Below are positions 48,717 to 57,200 of a stretch of DNA of 64,000 nt, one piece after another (positions within the stretch are counted from its first letter, which is position 1; the number at the start of each line of letters is the position of its first letter). The position numbers and the translations under genes are program-made. Below the pieces are notes generated by a model. It was not told the origin of the DNA and did not search any database. It worked only from the letters and a program-made list of their open reading frames with translations. The DNA is from an uncultured Maribacter sp. (lineage in GTDB: Bacteria; Bacteroidota; Bacteroidia; Flavobacteriales; Flavobacteriaceae): contig NZ_CANMTX010000003.1 of the NCBI RefSeq assembly GCF_947500985.1, positions 434,001-498,000 of the forward strand, written 5' to 3'.

Positions 48717-48747
48717 CAAATGTAGTAATATTTCATTATAATTCAAA
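48717..48747 (-). promoter_or_regulatory. Promoter of the rpsL-rplQ ribosomal cluster
   Basis: Minus-strand TTTG (48744-48747), exactly 19 nt, then TACATTTG (48717-48724): a perfect Bacteroidota housekeeping promoter. Transcription would start near 48710, leaving a leader of about 36 nt before rpsL. It is the only consensus promoter recognised in the cluster. Confidence 0.85.
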
Positions 48748-48862
48748 CCCTTATGCACTTATTTTTATTTTTTTTCTAATAACTCATTTCCTACCCCGAA
48801 TTATCACTTATCAAATTTTAACAAGTAGAGTTGTCATAATCACCAAGCACATTTATTTATCT

Positions 48863-48893
48863 ATTCTATTAAAACGCAAGGTTTTAATAGAAT
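48863..48893. repeat. Perfect 13-bp inverted repeat upstream of susC
   Basis: ATTCTATTAAAAC (48863-48875), loop GCAAG, GTTTTAATAGAAT (48881-48893). The repeat's centre, ACGCAAGGTTTT (48874-48885), is also exactly complementary to AAAACCTTGCGT (48953-48964), so the two pairings exclude each other in RNA or cruciform DNA. It lies about 120-150 bp upstream of the likely transcription start, suggesting an operator or regulator site. Confidence 0.6.
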
Positions 48894-48991
48894 TTTCTAA
48901 TTATTATGAATATAAAAAAAATATATGCACATAATTGTTCAAGTATTAATAAAAACCTTGCGTAATCTTCAATATCACAATTCTTAACATA

Positions 48992-49019
48992 TTCTTAAAA
49001 TTTTATTAAAATACCTTAG
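48992..49019 (+). promoter_or_regulatory. Promoter region of the first susCD operon
   Basis: TTCTTAAAATTTTATTAAA (48992-49010) is identical to 53865-53883 and at the same distance from the start codon. TACCTTAG (49012-49019) is a near -7 box about 55 nt before the ATG. No -33 TTTG is present, as expected for an activator-dependent promoter. Confidence 0.5.
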
Positions 49020-49074
49020 CCTTGTTAACATATTATTAAGAATTTCACCACGAACTAACTCAAATAATTTAAAT

Positions 49075-52000
49075 ATGAAAACAAAACTAAATCGATTGTT
49101 AACACTAATACTGGTGCTAGTCGTGCATATTTCTTTTGCACAGCAAAAAGAGATCACCGGCACAGTATCAGACCAAAATGGACTACCACTACCTGGGGTA
49201 AACATAATTGTACAAGGAACAACTAATGGAACACAAACTGATTTTGACGGAAACTACTCTATACGTGGCGCAACTGGTCAAACTCTACTATTTACTTACA
49301 TAGGGCAAAAAACTGCCAGTAAAGTAATCGGAACAAGTTCATCCATAAGCATTCAAATGGACGAAAGTGCAGAGACGTTAGATGAGGTTGTAGTAACCGC
49401 ATTAGGGGTTAAAAAAGAAACAAGAGCTGTTGGTTATTCCGTACAAGCTGTTAGTTCTGAAACCATTAGTAAATCAAATGCAAATGATGCTTTATCCGCA
49501 CTAGCCGGTCAAGCAGCAGGCGTCAAGATTACAAGCGCATCAGGTTCTGCTGGAGCAGGTACAAGGATCGTAATTAGGGGGCAAACATCTCTTTCTGGGG
49601 ACAACCAAGCATTAATGATTGTTGATGGCGTTAGAATGAACAATTCGCAGAACAATTCAGAAGGTAGAACTGCTGGTGTAGCAGGATCTAACAGAGGAAT
49701 GGACATTAACCCTGCTGATATTGAAACTATCAATGTTTTAAAAGGTGGTGCAGCAGCAGCGCTTTATGGTGTTGATGGTGGTAACGGAGTTATCGTAATT
49801 ACAACTAAAAAAGGAGCTCCTGGAAAATTAAAAGTAAATGTAAGATCAAATCTTACCTTTTCCAAAGCAAATAAATTTCCTGAACTTCAGAACACTTTTG
49901 TTCAAGGTAGCGGAGGAGTATGGGCCGGACCTGAAACTGGAACTTCGGGAAGTTGGGGACCAGACAAAGCTAATTTATTCTGGGATGGTTCTGATTACGC
50001 ATATGACAATAATGGTAGAATAGTTGAAGGAAACACGACAGGAAACCTTACTCCTTTCACACCTTATGATGTATTTGAAGTTTTCCAAACAGGAATAACA
50101 ACAGAAAACTCATTCTCAATATCTGGTGGTGGAGACAATACAACATTTCGTTTAGCTTATGGAAAAACTTCAGAACAAGGTATTGTCCCAAAAAATGATT
50201 TTGATAGAAACACGTTGAATTTCTCAGGATCTGCAAAAGTCAATGACAAGTTTTCTATTAACATGTCCGGTACGTATACCAATTCTAGTTCATACAGAAT
50301 ACAACAAGGCAGTAATACTTCTGGGTTAATGTTGGGTTTATTAAGAACACCTATATCATTTGACAATAGTAATGGATTCGCGAATGCACAAAATGAAGTA
50401 TCTTCTTATGAATTTGAAGATGGTTCACAAAGAAATTATCGTGGTGGTGGTGGTTACGATAACCCATACTGGGTTATTAATAATGCCCCATACACTGATG
50501 AGGTAAACAGATTTGTTGGAAGTGTAGGCATTAATTACACAATTGCAGATTGGATAAATTTTTCTGGTAACGTAGGTATTGATACTTATGCTGATGATAG
50601 GGTACAGTTTTTTGATATTGGATCAAGAACCAATACAGCTGGAGCTCTTATTTTAGATAATTATGCGTATCGTCATACGGATAACTACTTTAACTTTAAT
50701 GGTAACGTAGATATTTCAGAAGATTTAAATTTTGGCTATTTACTAGGAACCAACATCTATTCTGAAGAACAAAAAGTAACTTATGTTGAAGGTTCTGACC
50801 TAGGAATTAAAGGATTTAACAATATAACCAATGCTGCTACTGTTCAAAGTGACTATGATGTATTCAAAACAAAAAATGTTGGTTTTTATGGTCAATTAGA
50901 CTTTGGTTATAAGAGAATGTTATATTTAACAGTTACAGGAAGACAAGATTATCTTTCGACATTAGAAGATCCTGAAAATTTTTCCCTTAAAAGTGTCTCT
51001 TTATTTTACCCATCAGCAAGTTTAGGTTTTGTATTCAGTGAATTAACCGGAACAAATGATTTCTTATCTTTTGGTAAACTAAGAGCTTCTTGGGCACAAG
51101 TAGGAGCTGGCGCTCCATCATCTTATGCTACATCTACAGCATATGAAACTGCAGATATAGGAGATGGATGGTCTACCGGAATTACTTTTCCTTTCAACGG
51201 AACTGCTGGTTTCCAAATTAACGATGATTTAGGAAATAATACATTAAAACCATCTACAGTAACATCTGAGGAACTAGGTTTAGATTTAAGACTATTTAAA
51301 AATAGACTTACATTCGATGCTGCTTATTACCATAGACTTGCAAAAGACCAAATATTAGCTGTTCCAATTGCAAAATCTACGGGTTATGATTCAAGTTTCT
51401 TGAATTCAGGTGAATTAGAAACAACTGGATTTGAAGTTACTTTGAATGCTAAAATAGTAGATGGCGCAAACTTTAAATACAACCTAGGTATCAACTTTGA
51501 CAAAAGTGAAACCATAGTGAATTCATTAGCAGACGGTGTTGAAAGTCAGTTTTTAGGAGGTTTTGTAGCTTATAATATTCCTGGAGAGCGTTTTGGTCAA
51601 ATATATGGCGGTTCTTTCTTAAGAGATGATGCTGGTAATATCGTTATCGATGATGACCCAACATCTGGTAATTACGGATTACAAATTGCTGACCCTGAAC
51701 TTAGAGTTATAGGAGATCCAACACCAGATTTCACTTTTGGATTCAACAACACATTTACATACAAAAACCTATCACTAAACTTCTTATTAGAATGGAAGCA
51801 AGGTGGAGAAATGTGGAATGGTACAGATTGGGCACTTAGCTTCTTTGGACGTTCAAAAATTACAGAAAATCGTGGAGAAACTTTAGTAATAGAAGGTGTT
51901 AAGCAATCTGATGGTTCCGCCAATGACATTGTTGCAACATTAGACGAATATTACTATGCAAGTAGTGGCCTAAGTGGTTTCGGTAGTGTAGATGAGGCTT

Positions 52001-52254
52001 TTGTTCAAAGCACATCTTGGTTACGTTTAAGAACACTAAATTTATCTTACGACCTAACAAGCGCTATTAATAGTGATTTCTTTGATAATGTTAGTTTAAC
52101 TTTTACAGGAAACAATCTTTGGTTGGAAACCCCTTATACAGGTGTAGATCCAGAAACAAGTTTAACTGGAGCTGGAAGTAACGCACAAGGAGTGGACTAC
52201 TTCAACAATCCAGGGACTAAATCTTACGGTTTAGGTATTAATTTAACATTCTAA
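49075..52254 (+). CDS. SusC/RagA-family TonB-linked outer-membrane protein (operon 1)
   Basis: Outer-membrane importer of 1059 aa that works with the next gene, a SusD lipoprotein, to take up oligosaccharides or peptides. The signal peptide ends HISFA-QQ. Residues ~25-105 are the carboxypeptidase-regulatory-like domain (ITGTVSDQNGLPLPGVNIIVQGTTNGTQTDFDG). The TonB box/plug follows (ETLDEVVVTALG; GVKITSASGSAGAGTRIVIRGQTSL; MIVDGVRM; INVLKGGAAAALYG). A large beta-barrel ends in the aromatic NLTF. Its N-terminus and upstream DNA closely resemble those of the second susC. Substrate not identifiable; no glycoside hydrolase or peptidase is adjacent. Confidence 0.93.
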   Translation: MKTKLNRLLTLILVLVVHISFAQQKEITGTVSDQNGLPLPGVNIIVQGTTNGTQTDFDGNYSIRGATGQTLLFTYIGQKTASKVIGTSSSISIQMDESAETLDEVVVTALGVKKETRAVGYSVQAVSSETISKSNANDALSALAGQAAGVKITSASGSAGAGTRIVIRGQTSLSGDNQALMIVDGVRMNNSQNNSEGRTAGVAGSNRGMDINPADIETINVLKGGAAAALYGVDGGNGVIVITTKKGAPGKLKVNVRSNLTFSKANKFPELQNTFVQGSGGVWAGPETGTSGSWGPDKANLFWDGSDYAYDNNGRIVEGNTTGNLTPFTPYDVFEVFQTGITTENSFSISGGGDNTTFRLAYGKTSEQGIVPKNDFDRNTLNFSGSAKVNDKFSINMSGTYTNSSSYRIQQGSNTSGLMLGLLRTPISFDNSNGFANAQNEVSSYEFEDGSQRNYRGGGGYDNPYWVINNAPYTDEVNRFVGSVGINYTIADWINFSGNVGIDTYADDRVQFFDIGSRTNTAGALILDNYAYRHTDNYFNFNGNVDISEDLNFGYLLGTNIYSEEQKVTYVEGSDLGIKGFNNITNAATVQSDYDVFKTKNVGFYGQLDFGYKRMLYLTVTGRQDYLSTLEDPENFSLKSVSLFYPSASLGFVFSELTGTNDFLSFGKLRASWAQVGAGAPSSYATSTAYETADIGDGWSTGITFPFNGTAGFQINDDLGNNTLKPSTVTSEELGLDLRLFKNRLTFDAAYYHRLAKDQILAVPIAKSTGYDSSFLNSGELETTGFEVTLNAKIVDGANFKYNLGINFDKSETIVNSLADGVESQFLGGFVAYNIPGERFGQIYGGSFLRDDAGNIVIDDDPTSGNYGLQIADPELRVIGDPTPDFTFGFNNTFTYKNLSLNFLLEWKQGGEMWNGTDWALSFFGRSKITENRGETLVIEGVKQSDGSANDIVATLDEYYYASSGLSGFGSVDEAFVQSTSWLRLRTLNLSYDLTSAINSDFFDNVSLTFTGNNLWLETPYTGVDPETSLTGAGSNAQGVDYFNNPGTKSYGLGINLTF

Positions 52255-52268
52255 AAAATAAAGTAATC

Positions 52269-53594
52269 ATGAAAAATATATTATACAAAGGATTATTTTT
52301 ATCGTTATTAGGCATTACAATGTCTTGTGATCCGTTTCTAGAAGGAACAAACGAAAACCCTAATGACCCAACAGCAGTTTCATCGGCAGCTATATTGCCA
52401 ACAGTACAGCTTTCACTCGCTTATAACTACAATGCTAATTTCTCTCGGGTATCTAGTATGTGGGTACAACAAGTTGAAGGTCTGGACCGTCAATGGGCAG
52501 GATTTAACAGTTATACGACTGTAGCCTCTGACAGAAGTGGAGATTGGTCGGATTTTTATGTAGATGTTATACAAAATGCTAATATTATAATAGAGCAATC
52601 CACAGAAGATGGTTACAACCATTATGTAGGTTCTGCGCAAGTTTTAAAGGCCTTTTCTTTAATGGTCATGACCGATTATTGGAATGACATACCATATACT
52701 GAAGCTTTTGCAGGAGTAGAGAACTTACAACCAGTTTATGATTCGCAAGCATCTATATATGCAGAGGTTCATTCCTTATTGTCTATTGCAAGATCAAACC
52801 TTGCTGCGTCAGATGGTGGTTTAGCCCTATCAGGAGATCTTATTTACTTTGGAGATACCTCCTTATGGATTAAAGCAGCTCATGCTATTGAAGCTAAAGC
52901 ATATTTACACGAAGGCTTAGTAAGTGCCTCTAATTATAGTGCAGCATTAACATCTATTGAAAATGCTTTTGACTCTAGCGCGGATGATTTTAAATTCGCT
53001 TTTGGAACAGGAGCAGCAACAGCATCTCCATGGTATCAATTTAACCGTGATAGAGGTGATGTTGGTTTTAATTCTACCTTAGGAGATGTTATGGATGGCT
53101 TAGCAGACCCTAGAAGAGATATATACGATGGTAATGATGAGGATACATTCTTAATTGAATATGATGAGCATGAATTTTTCACTATAGATCAAGCGGTAGA
53201 TATGGCAACATTTACAGAATTAATGTTTGCAAAGGCAGAATGTCTTTTGGCAACTGGTGGTTCTCAAGCTGATATTAGCGAAGCATACTTTACCGGTATT
53301 GAAAGTTCGTTTTCTAGCTTAAGTCTAGATGCCGAATATGCTACATATATTGCACAAGTAGAAGTATCACCTGCAACGCTTACTTTAGAAGATGTTATAA
53401 CTCAAAAATGGATAGCGCTATACGCTAACCCAGAATGTTATAGTGATTGGAGAAGAACTGGTTTACCATCTTTAACACCTGTTAGTGGTTCTGCAATACC
53501 AACAAGATTTTTATACCCACAAACAGAATTGGATCTTAATCCGAATGTTCCATCTGTAACTTTATTTGAAAAAGTAGATTGGGATACTAATTAA
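52269..53594 (+). CDS. SusD/RagB-family lipoprotein (operon 1)
   Basis: Surface lid and substrate-binding partner of the preceding SusC, 441 aa. Lipobox TMSC (Cys20) is followed by DPFLEGTNENPNDPT, the N-terminal pattern of the SusD-like group 2. TPR-like helices fill the middle, for example YTEAFAGVENLQPVYDSQASIYAEV. The C-terminus ends in DWDTN, matching the FWDTN near the end of the second SusD. It starts 14 nt after susC and is followed by a strong terminator, so operon 1 contains only these two genes. Confidence 0.92.
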   Translation: MKNILYKGLFLSLLGITMSCDPFLEGTNENPNDPTAVSSAAILPTVQLSLAYNYNANFSRVSSMWVQQVEGLDRQWAGFNSYTTVASDRSGDWSDFYVDVIQNANIIIEQSTEDGYNHYVGSAQVLKAFSLMVMTDYWNDIPYTEAFAGVENLQPVYDSQASIYAEVHSLLSIARSNLAASDGGLALSGDLIYFGDTSLWIKAAHAIEAKAYLHEGLVSASNYSAALTSIENAFDSSADDFKFAFGTGAATASPWYQFNRDRGDVGFNSTLGDVMDGLADPRRDIYDGNDEDTFLIEYDEHEFFTIDQAVDMATFTELMFAKAECLLATGGSQADISEAYFTGIESSFSSLSLDAEYATYIAQVEVSPATLTLEDVITQKWIALYANPECYSDWRRTGLPSLTPVSGSAIPTRFLYPQTELDLNPNVPSVTLFEKVDWDTN

Positions 53595-53616
53595 TAATAT
53601 GCTTATACAAAACATT

Positions 53617-53650
53617 AAAAAGCCTGTAAAGAAATTTACAGGCTTTTATT
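53617..53650 (+). terminator. Terminator of susCD operon 1
   Basis: AAAAGCCTGTAAA pairs perfectly with TTTACAGGCTTTT around the loop GAAA, followed by an AT tail with several T residues. It lies 23 nt after the SusD stop. Confidence 0.9.
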
Positions 53651-53864
53651 TTAATTACATTTTTTCTACATAAAACACCCTGTTAAAATCCTCAAAATAT
53701 TTTTAAAGGACATGTTAAGGCTCATACAATTTTCGATCTGAATAAAACGCAGGTATTTACAAGTTTTTCTGAATTATTATGAATATCTCAAAAATATAGC
53801 TGCTGAATTATATAACTTTAGATTAGAACCATGTTTTATCTGTAACTTCTGATTTTATCACAAC

Positions 53865-53893
53865 TTCTTAAAATTTTATTAAATTTATCTTGC
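53865..53893 (+). promoter_or_regulatory. Promoter region of the second susCD operon
   Basis: The 19-bp block TTCTTAAAATTTTATTAAA is followed by TTATCTTGC, a near -7 box (TATCTTG), about 55 nt before ATG 53948. It is the duplicate of 48992-49019 and also lacks a -33 TTTG. Confidence 0.5.
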
Positions 53894-53947
53894 ATTATTA
53901 ACACATTATTGTGAAGTTTGTCGCTAGCTAATTCAAATAATTTAAAA

Positions 53948-56900
53948 ATGAGAACAAAACTAAATGGATTGTTAACGTTACTTTTAGCGTTAGTTGTGCA
54001 TATTTCTTTTGCACAACAAAAACCAGTATCCGGTACGGTTACTGATCAGGGAGGGCTTCCTTTGCCCGGAGTTAACATTGTAGTCGAGGGTACCACAACC
54101 GGTACACAATCGGATTTTGATGGTAACTTTACTATTTCGGCCTCTCAAGGTCAAACATTGTTATTTACCTACATTGGACAAAAAGCAGTTCGCCAAGCAG
54201 TTGGCGCATCAAGCACTGTTAATGTAGTAATGCAAGAAGATGCTCAGGCACTGGAGGAAGTAGTTGTTACAGCCCAAGGTATTAAAAAGTCAAAGCAGGC
54301 ATTAGGATATGCCGTTTCGGAAGTTAGTGAAGAACAACTTGAAAATAGAGCTGACGGAGACGTTGGTAGAATTCTTTCAGGTAAAGCATCTGGTGTAAAC
54401 ATTACATCTCAAAGTGGTCTTTCAGGTTCTGGAACTAGTATCGTAATTAGAGGGCTTAGTAGCTTTAGTGGAAGTAACCAACCTTTATTTATTGTTGATG
54501 GTGTTCCTTTTGACAGTGGAACAAATGGACAGGCACGTAATGGTGATGACAGTAGTTTTGTTGACGGTAACAACGGATCAAGTAGATTCTTGGACTTGGA
54601 CCCTAACAACATCGCTAGTGTAAATGTATTAAAAGGTCTTGCTGCCGCAACATTATATGGTACCGCTGGTCGTAATGGTGTAATATTGATTACAACAAAA
54701 AACGGTGCGCCTGGAACAGGTGGTGTTAAAAAGAATGAAATTACAGTTAGTAGTTCTTTATTCTTTAATGAAATTGCATCCTTACCGGATTACCAAGATG
54801 AGTACGGTAATGGTTTCGATCAAGCTTTTGGTTGGTTCTTTAGTAACTGGGGACCAAGTTTTAATGAAGATGGTATTTCCGGTTGGGGAAATCAATCTGC
54901 GATAGATGAAAACGGAACTTTAGCACATCCATATTCTACGTCAACCTCTGCAATTCAAGCAGCTTTTCCTGAATTACAAGGAGCGCGTTATGATTGGAAA
55001 CCTTATGATAGTGTTGAAAACTTTTTTAGAACAGGTGTGGTAAAAACCAATTCTGTTAACTTTAACGGTTCCTCTGAGGACGGAAAAGTTTCATACAATG
55101 CAAATTTTGGTCATCTAGATGATGAAGGTTTTACACCAGGAAACAATTTACAGAGGTATACTTTAGGTATGGGTGGTAGAGCTATTTTATCAAATAAATT
55201 TACAGTATCCGGTACAATGAACTTCTCTAATACCAATTTCAAATCACCACCAGTTGCCGCTAGTACAGGTAACAGTGTTTTTGGTGATGGCTCATCGGTA
55301 TTTGCGAACTTATTTTATACACCTCGAAGTATCGATATTTTAGGTTTACCATACGAAAGTCCAATTGACGGAAGTAGTGTTTATTATCGTCAAAACAATA
55401 GTATACAACATCCTTTATGGACTATTAACAACGCAGTAACACAACAAATTACTAACCGTGTATTTGGTAATGCTGCATTACAATATACAGTTAATGACAA
55501 TTTAAGTCTTACTTACAGATTTGGTTTAGATGTATATTCTGAAAACAATATCAATTCTCAGAATAAAGGTGGTGTAGGCGGTAGTGTTGCTACACAGAGT
55601 GGTATATTACAAACTTGGAACAATACGAACACCATACTAGACCACAACCTTATTCTGACCGGGCAATATGAACTTTCAGAAAAAGTAGGTTTTTCCTTTA
55701 ACACAGGTGCTACCTCAAGAAGGGAAGTATTTGACCAAAATGGAGTTGCTAGTTCTGGACAAAATGTATTCGGAGTATTAAGACACTTTAACTTCGGTCT
55801 ACAAGATGAAATTCAATTTTTTACGGAAAGAAATATAGTTGGTTTATACGGTCAATTAGATTTTGATTATGATAGAATGGCATACTTAACACTTTCTGGT
55901 AGAAATGATTATGTTTCAAACCTTTCAAGCGAAAATAACTCAATCTTTTATCCAAGTGCAAGTGTATCAATCATACCAACGAAGATATTTCCAGGCTTAC
56001 AAAGTCAAAACGGAATTAATTATATTAAATTAAGAGCTGGATATGGTACATCAGCAAACTTTCCTACGGAATATCCTGTAGCCTCTACTCTAGATCTAGA
56101 TACTCAATTTTTTCAAAATGGATCAGGTCAAGATGTAGTTGCTAATACTAGTGCAGATGACTTAGGTAATCCATTGTTAAAACCAGAATTACTATCTGAA
56201 ATCGAAGTAGGTATAGAATCTAGATTTTTTAATAACAGATTATCTTTAGATGTTTCCTATTACGACAGAACAACAACAGATTTGATTATTAATAGACCTT
56301 TAGATCCGTCAACCGGTTTTACAGATACACAGACTAACATTGGAGAAATAAAATCCAATGGTGTTGAATTGGATGCAACCCTTGCACTTTTTAGATCAGA
56401 ACAAGAGGGAGGATTCAATTGGAATGTAAATGCCAATTGGACCACCAATGACTCTGAAGTAACAGACTTAGGAACTGACACCGATATTGTTGTATATTCT
56501 GGATTTACGAATTTAGGAAACGCAGCAATCGTTGGAGAGCAATTAGGTGTAATCGTTGGTAGTAGAATTCAACGTTCGGAAAGCGGAGAATTTTTAGTCA
56601 ATGATGCTGGTGATTACGTTGAAGAAGAAGGAACTTTTGTAATAGGAAACCCTAATGCAGATTGGTCTTTAAACATTAGTAATTCAATGCAATTCAAAAA
56701 CTTTTCATTTAATTTCTTATTAAATTACACACAAGGTGGTGATATATATAGTAGAACTGTTTCTACCCTATTAGGACGTGGTTTGACAACGGATACCGTA
56801 GATCGTGAAAACACTTTCATTTTACCAGGTGTTCTAGCAGACGGTAGTCCTAACACACAACAAATCAACAACTCTACCTTCTATTTTAATAACATTTTAT

Positions 56901-57184
56901 TTGGTCCAGATGAATTAGGTATCTATGATGCCTCAGTAATTAGATTACAAGAGATATCATTAGGGTATTCTTTACCTTCTAAATTTTTGGATAAGACTCC
57001 ATTTGGAAGTCTAAGCTTTACACTTTCTGGATTTAACTTATGGTATAATGCCATTAACATTCCAGACGGAACTAATTTCGACCCTAACGTAGCAGGTGTT
57101 GGTGTTGGTAACGGTACTGGATTTGACTACCTGAACGGTCCTAGTTCTAAAAGATATGGATTGAGTGTTAAAGCAACATTTTAA
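53948..57184 (+). CDS. SusC/RagA-family TonB-linked outer-membrane protein (operon 2)
   Basis: A second SusC of 1078 aa. ATG 53948 gives MRTKLNGLLTLLLALVVHISFAQQK, almost the signal peptide of the first SusC; an open TTG at 53918 is upstream of a conserved non-coding spacer and is rejected. The regulatory-like domain (VSGTVTDQGGLPLPGVNIVVEGTTTGTQSDFDG), plug (ALEEVVVTAQG; GTSIVIRGLSSF; LFIVDGVPF; VNVLKGLAAATLYG) and barrel (ending VKATF) follow. Sequence similarity to SusC1 is high in the first ~250 residues and lower in the barrel, so the two probably import different molecules. It heads an operon with SusD and a third lipoprotein. Confidence 0.93.
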   Translation: MRTKLNGLLTLLLALVVHISFAQQKPVSGTVTDQGGLPLPGVNIVVEGTTTGTQSDFDGNFTISASQGQTLLFTYIGQKAVRQAVGASSTVNVVMQEDAQALEEVVVTAQGIKKSKQALGYAVSEVSEEQLENRADGDVGRILSGKASGVNITSQSGLSGSGTSIVIRGLSSFSGSNQPLFIVDGVPFDSGTNGQARNGDDSSFVDGNNGSSRFLDLDPNNIASVNVLKGLAAATLYGTAGRNGVILITTKNGAPGTGGVKKNEITVSSSLFFNEIASLPDYQDEYGNGFDQAFGWFFSNWGPSFNEDGISGWGNQSAIDENGTLAHPYSTSTSAIQAAFPELQGARYDWKPYDSVENFFRTGVVKTNSVNFNGSSEDGKVSYNANFGHLDDEGFTPGNNLQRYTLGMGGRAILSNKFTVSGTMNFSNTNFKSPPVAASTGNSVFGDGSSVFANLFYTPRSIDILGLPYESPIDGSSVYYRQNNSIQHPLWTINNAVTQQITNRVFGNAALQYTVNDNLSLTYRFGLDVYSENNINSQNKGGVGGSVATQSGILQTWNNTNTILDHNLILTGQYELSEKVGFSFNTGATSRREVFDQNGVASSGQNVFGVLRHFNFGLQDEIQFFTERNIVGLYGQLDFDYDRMAYLTLSGRNDYVSNLSSENNSIFYPSASVSIIPTKIFPGLQSQNGINYIKLRAGYGTSANFPTEYPVASTLDLDTQFFQNGSGQDVVANTSADDLGNPLLKPELLSEIEVGIESRFFNNRLSLDVSYYDRTTTDLIINRPLDPSTGFTDTQTNIGEIKSNGVELDATLALFRSEQEGGFNWNVNANWTTNDSEVTDLGTDTDIVVYSGFTNLGNAAIVGEQLGVIVGSRIQRSESGEFLVNDAGDYVEEEGTFVIGNPNADWSLNISNSMQFKNFSFNFLLNYTQGGDIYSRTVSTLLGRGLTTDTVDRENTFILPGVLADGSPNTQQINNSTFYFNNILFGPDELGIYDASVIRLQEISLGYSLPSKFLDKTPFGSLSFTLSGFNLWYNAINIPDGTNFDPNVAGVGVGNGTGFDYLNGPSSKRYGLSVKATF

Positions 57185-57200
57185 TTAAAAAAAATTATTG

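Larger units (their letters stand above)
48675..49074. other. Divergent intergenic region between rpsL and the first susC
   Basis: A 400-bp gene-free stretch. It holds the rpsL promoter on the minus strand (48717-48747), a 13-bp perfect inverted repeat (48863-48893) with a third matching arm (48953-48964), and three blocks shared with the second susC upstream region (48871, 48899 and 48992 onward). A -7-like TACCTTAG lies at 49012-49019. No credible short gene was found. Confidence 0.6.
53595..53947. other. Intergenic region between the two susCD operons
   Basis: A 353-bp gene-free stretch holding the operon 1 terminator (53617-53650) and the upstream control region of operon 2: AAAACGC at 53744, AATTATTATGAATAT at 53772-53786 and TTCTTAAAATTTTATTAAA at 53865-53883. 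The blocks lie 204, 176 and 83 bp before the susC2 ATG, exactly as in operon 1. The 13-bp inverted repeat of operon 1 is not preserved here. No short gene was found. Confidence 0.6.

Noticed and set aside
45202-48758. Missing tuf gene after fusA as an unusual deletion
   Set aside because: Many Bacteroidota keep tuf away from the str operon, so its absence here is ordinary.
48675-48758. 28-codon N-terminal extension of S12
   Set aside because: It spans the cluster promoter, and S12 conservation begins at ATG 48674.
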